Positions 6,033-6,984 of a stretch of DNA of 6,984 nucleotides are shown here, piece by piece. A program made the translations under genes and the position numbers. The notes beneath the pieces were generated by a model, which was given only the letters and a program-made list of their open reading frames with translations, made no database searches and was not told the origin of the DNA. The DNA is from Acidocella sp. (lineage in GTDB: Bacteria; Pseudomonadota; Alphaproteobacteria; Acetobacterales; Acetobacteraceae), in the NCBI GenBank assembly GCA_029077775.1, contig JAQNCU010000154.1, forward strand, positions 1 through 6,984. Direction: 5' to 3'. Every line of letters begins with the position of its first letter. The stretch's first letter is position 1.

Positions 6033-6984
6033 CCACGCACCCGACATCGCCATCATCGGGGCCGGGGCCTGGGGCACGGCGCTCGCCATCCTGTTTGCCA
6101 GTAATGGCAAGCCGGTCACTTTGTGGGCACGCAACCCAGATCTTGCCGCTTGCCTTGCCACCACCCGCGCCAATCCGCGCCTGCCCGGCATCGCGCTTCC
6201 CGAAGCCCTCGCGATCACCAGCGGCGATATCCCCGCCGCCGCCATCACACTCCTCGCCACGCCGATGCAGGCGCTGCGCGCCACGGCGTCCTTGATCCCG
6301 CCCGCAGGCGCGCTGGTGCTGTGCTGCAAGGGGGTGGAAGCCGACACCCATTTGCTGCCCCCCGAATTATTCCCCAACCAGCCCGCCGCCATGCTCACCG
6401 GGCCGAATTTCGCGCATGAAATCGCCGCCCTGCTGCCCGCCGCCGCCGTGCTCGCCACCCCCGACCCTGACCTGCGCGCCGGCCTCATCGCCGCGCTCGC
6501 CACGCCCAGCTTCCGGCTCTATGGCAGTGCGGATATCATCGGCGCGGCACTGGGCGGAGCCGCCAAAAATGTCATTGCCATCGCCGCCGGGGTCGTCATT
6601 GGGGCCGGGCTGGGCGAGAACGCGCGCGCCGCCCTCATCACCCGTGGTATCGCTGAAATCGCCCGGCTCGCGGCACGCCTTGGTGGCCGGGCCGAAACCA
6701 TCTCCGGCCTGTCCGGCCTTGGCGACCTGCTGCTCACCTGCACAGGCCCCAGCAGCCGCAATTTCTCCCTCGGCCTCGCCCTCGGCCGGGGCCAATCGCT
6801 TCCCGCCATCCTGCAATCACGCGCCAGCGTGACCGAGGGCATCGCCACCGCCCCGGCTTTGCACGCCCGCGCGCTTGCCGTGGGCGTTGAGGTGCCGATC
6901 ACCGCCGCCGTGACGAAGCTGCTGGGACATGAGATAACCATCGCCGAGACCATCAGAACCCTGATGCAACGTGCTTTGAAGGAT
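6025..6984 (+). CDS. gpsA: NAD(P)-dependent glycerol-3-phosphate dehydrogenase, 3' end cut by the window
   Basis: GpsA reduces dihydroxyacetone phosphate to sn-glycerol-3-phosphate, the backbone precursor of phospholipids, in the cytoplasm. The reading frame is open from the ATG at 6025 to the last base (320 codons). It shows the Rossmann motif IIGAGAWGTALA at 10-21, LCCKG at 99-103 with Lys102, GPNFAHEIA at 126-134, the catalytic-lysine region GGAAKNVIAIAAG at 177-189 (Lys181), and SGLSGLGDLLLTCTGP at 227-242 with Asp234, followed by SSRN at 243-246 for substrate phosphate. The last residues, TIRTLMQRALKD, resemble the normal family C-terminus, so the stop is probably only a few codons past the window. 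The start overlaps the end of rlmJ by eight bases, with GAGAG just upstream, so coupled translation is likely. Confidence 0.96.
   Translation, partial: MNNHAPDIAIIGAGAWGTALAILFASNGKPVTLWARNPDLAACLATTRANPRLPGIALPEALAITSGDIPAAAITLLATPMQALRATASLIPPAGALVLCCKGVEADTHLLPPELFPNQPAAMLTGPNFAHEIAALLPAAAVLATPDPDLRAGLIAALATPSFRLYGSADIIGAALGGAAKNVIAIAAGVVIGAGLGENARAALITRGIAEIARLAARLGGRAETISGLSGLGDLLLTCTGPSSRNFSLGLALGRGQSLPAILQSRASVTEGIATAPALHARALAVGVEVPITAAVTKLLGHEITIAETIRTLMQRALKD

Overview
The window looks like a core chromosomal segment of a GC-rich alphaproteobacterium, most likely of the family Acetobacteraceae (inference). The reasons are the high GC of the genes, the divergent hemC/tsaD arrangement, and a hem gene cluster that carries an alphaproteobacterial Mic60/mitofilin-like gene next to a HemY-type TPR membrane protein. 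No mobile element, CRISPR array, tRNA or rRNA was seen.

Layout: bases 1-435 are AT-rich (about 43% GC over the first 360 bases by hand count) and hold no convincing gene. They contain a promoter-like sequence within an inverted repeat, and hairpins that could end the leftward operon. Bases 436-4075 form a compact minus-strand operon, in transcription order hemC, hemD, mic60-like, hemY-like. Its junctions are a 4-base overlap, a 4-base overlap and a 3-base gap. Bases 4076-4170 are a divergent control region. Bases 4171-6984 form a plus-strand operon, tsaD, rlmJ, gpsA, with 4-base and 8-base overlaps. gpsA is cut by the window end, probably only a few codons before its stop.

The leftward operon makes uroporphyrinogen III: HemC polymerises porphobilinogen and HemD closes the ring with inversion of ring D. 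It continues with two membrane-anchored proteins, a Mic60-like membrane organiser and a HemY-like TPR protein. The rightward operon joins two nucleic-acid modification enzymes (TsaD for tRNA t6A, RlmJ for 23S rRNA m6A) to the enzyme that makes sn-glycerol-3-phosphate for phospholipids.

No wholly new system is evident. The points most worth a second look are the paired CXXCH motifs in the HemY tail, the dyad-flanked promoter in the left AT-rich region, the non-ATG starts of hemC and hemD, and rlmJ lying between tsaD and gpsA.
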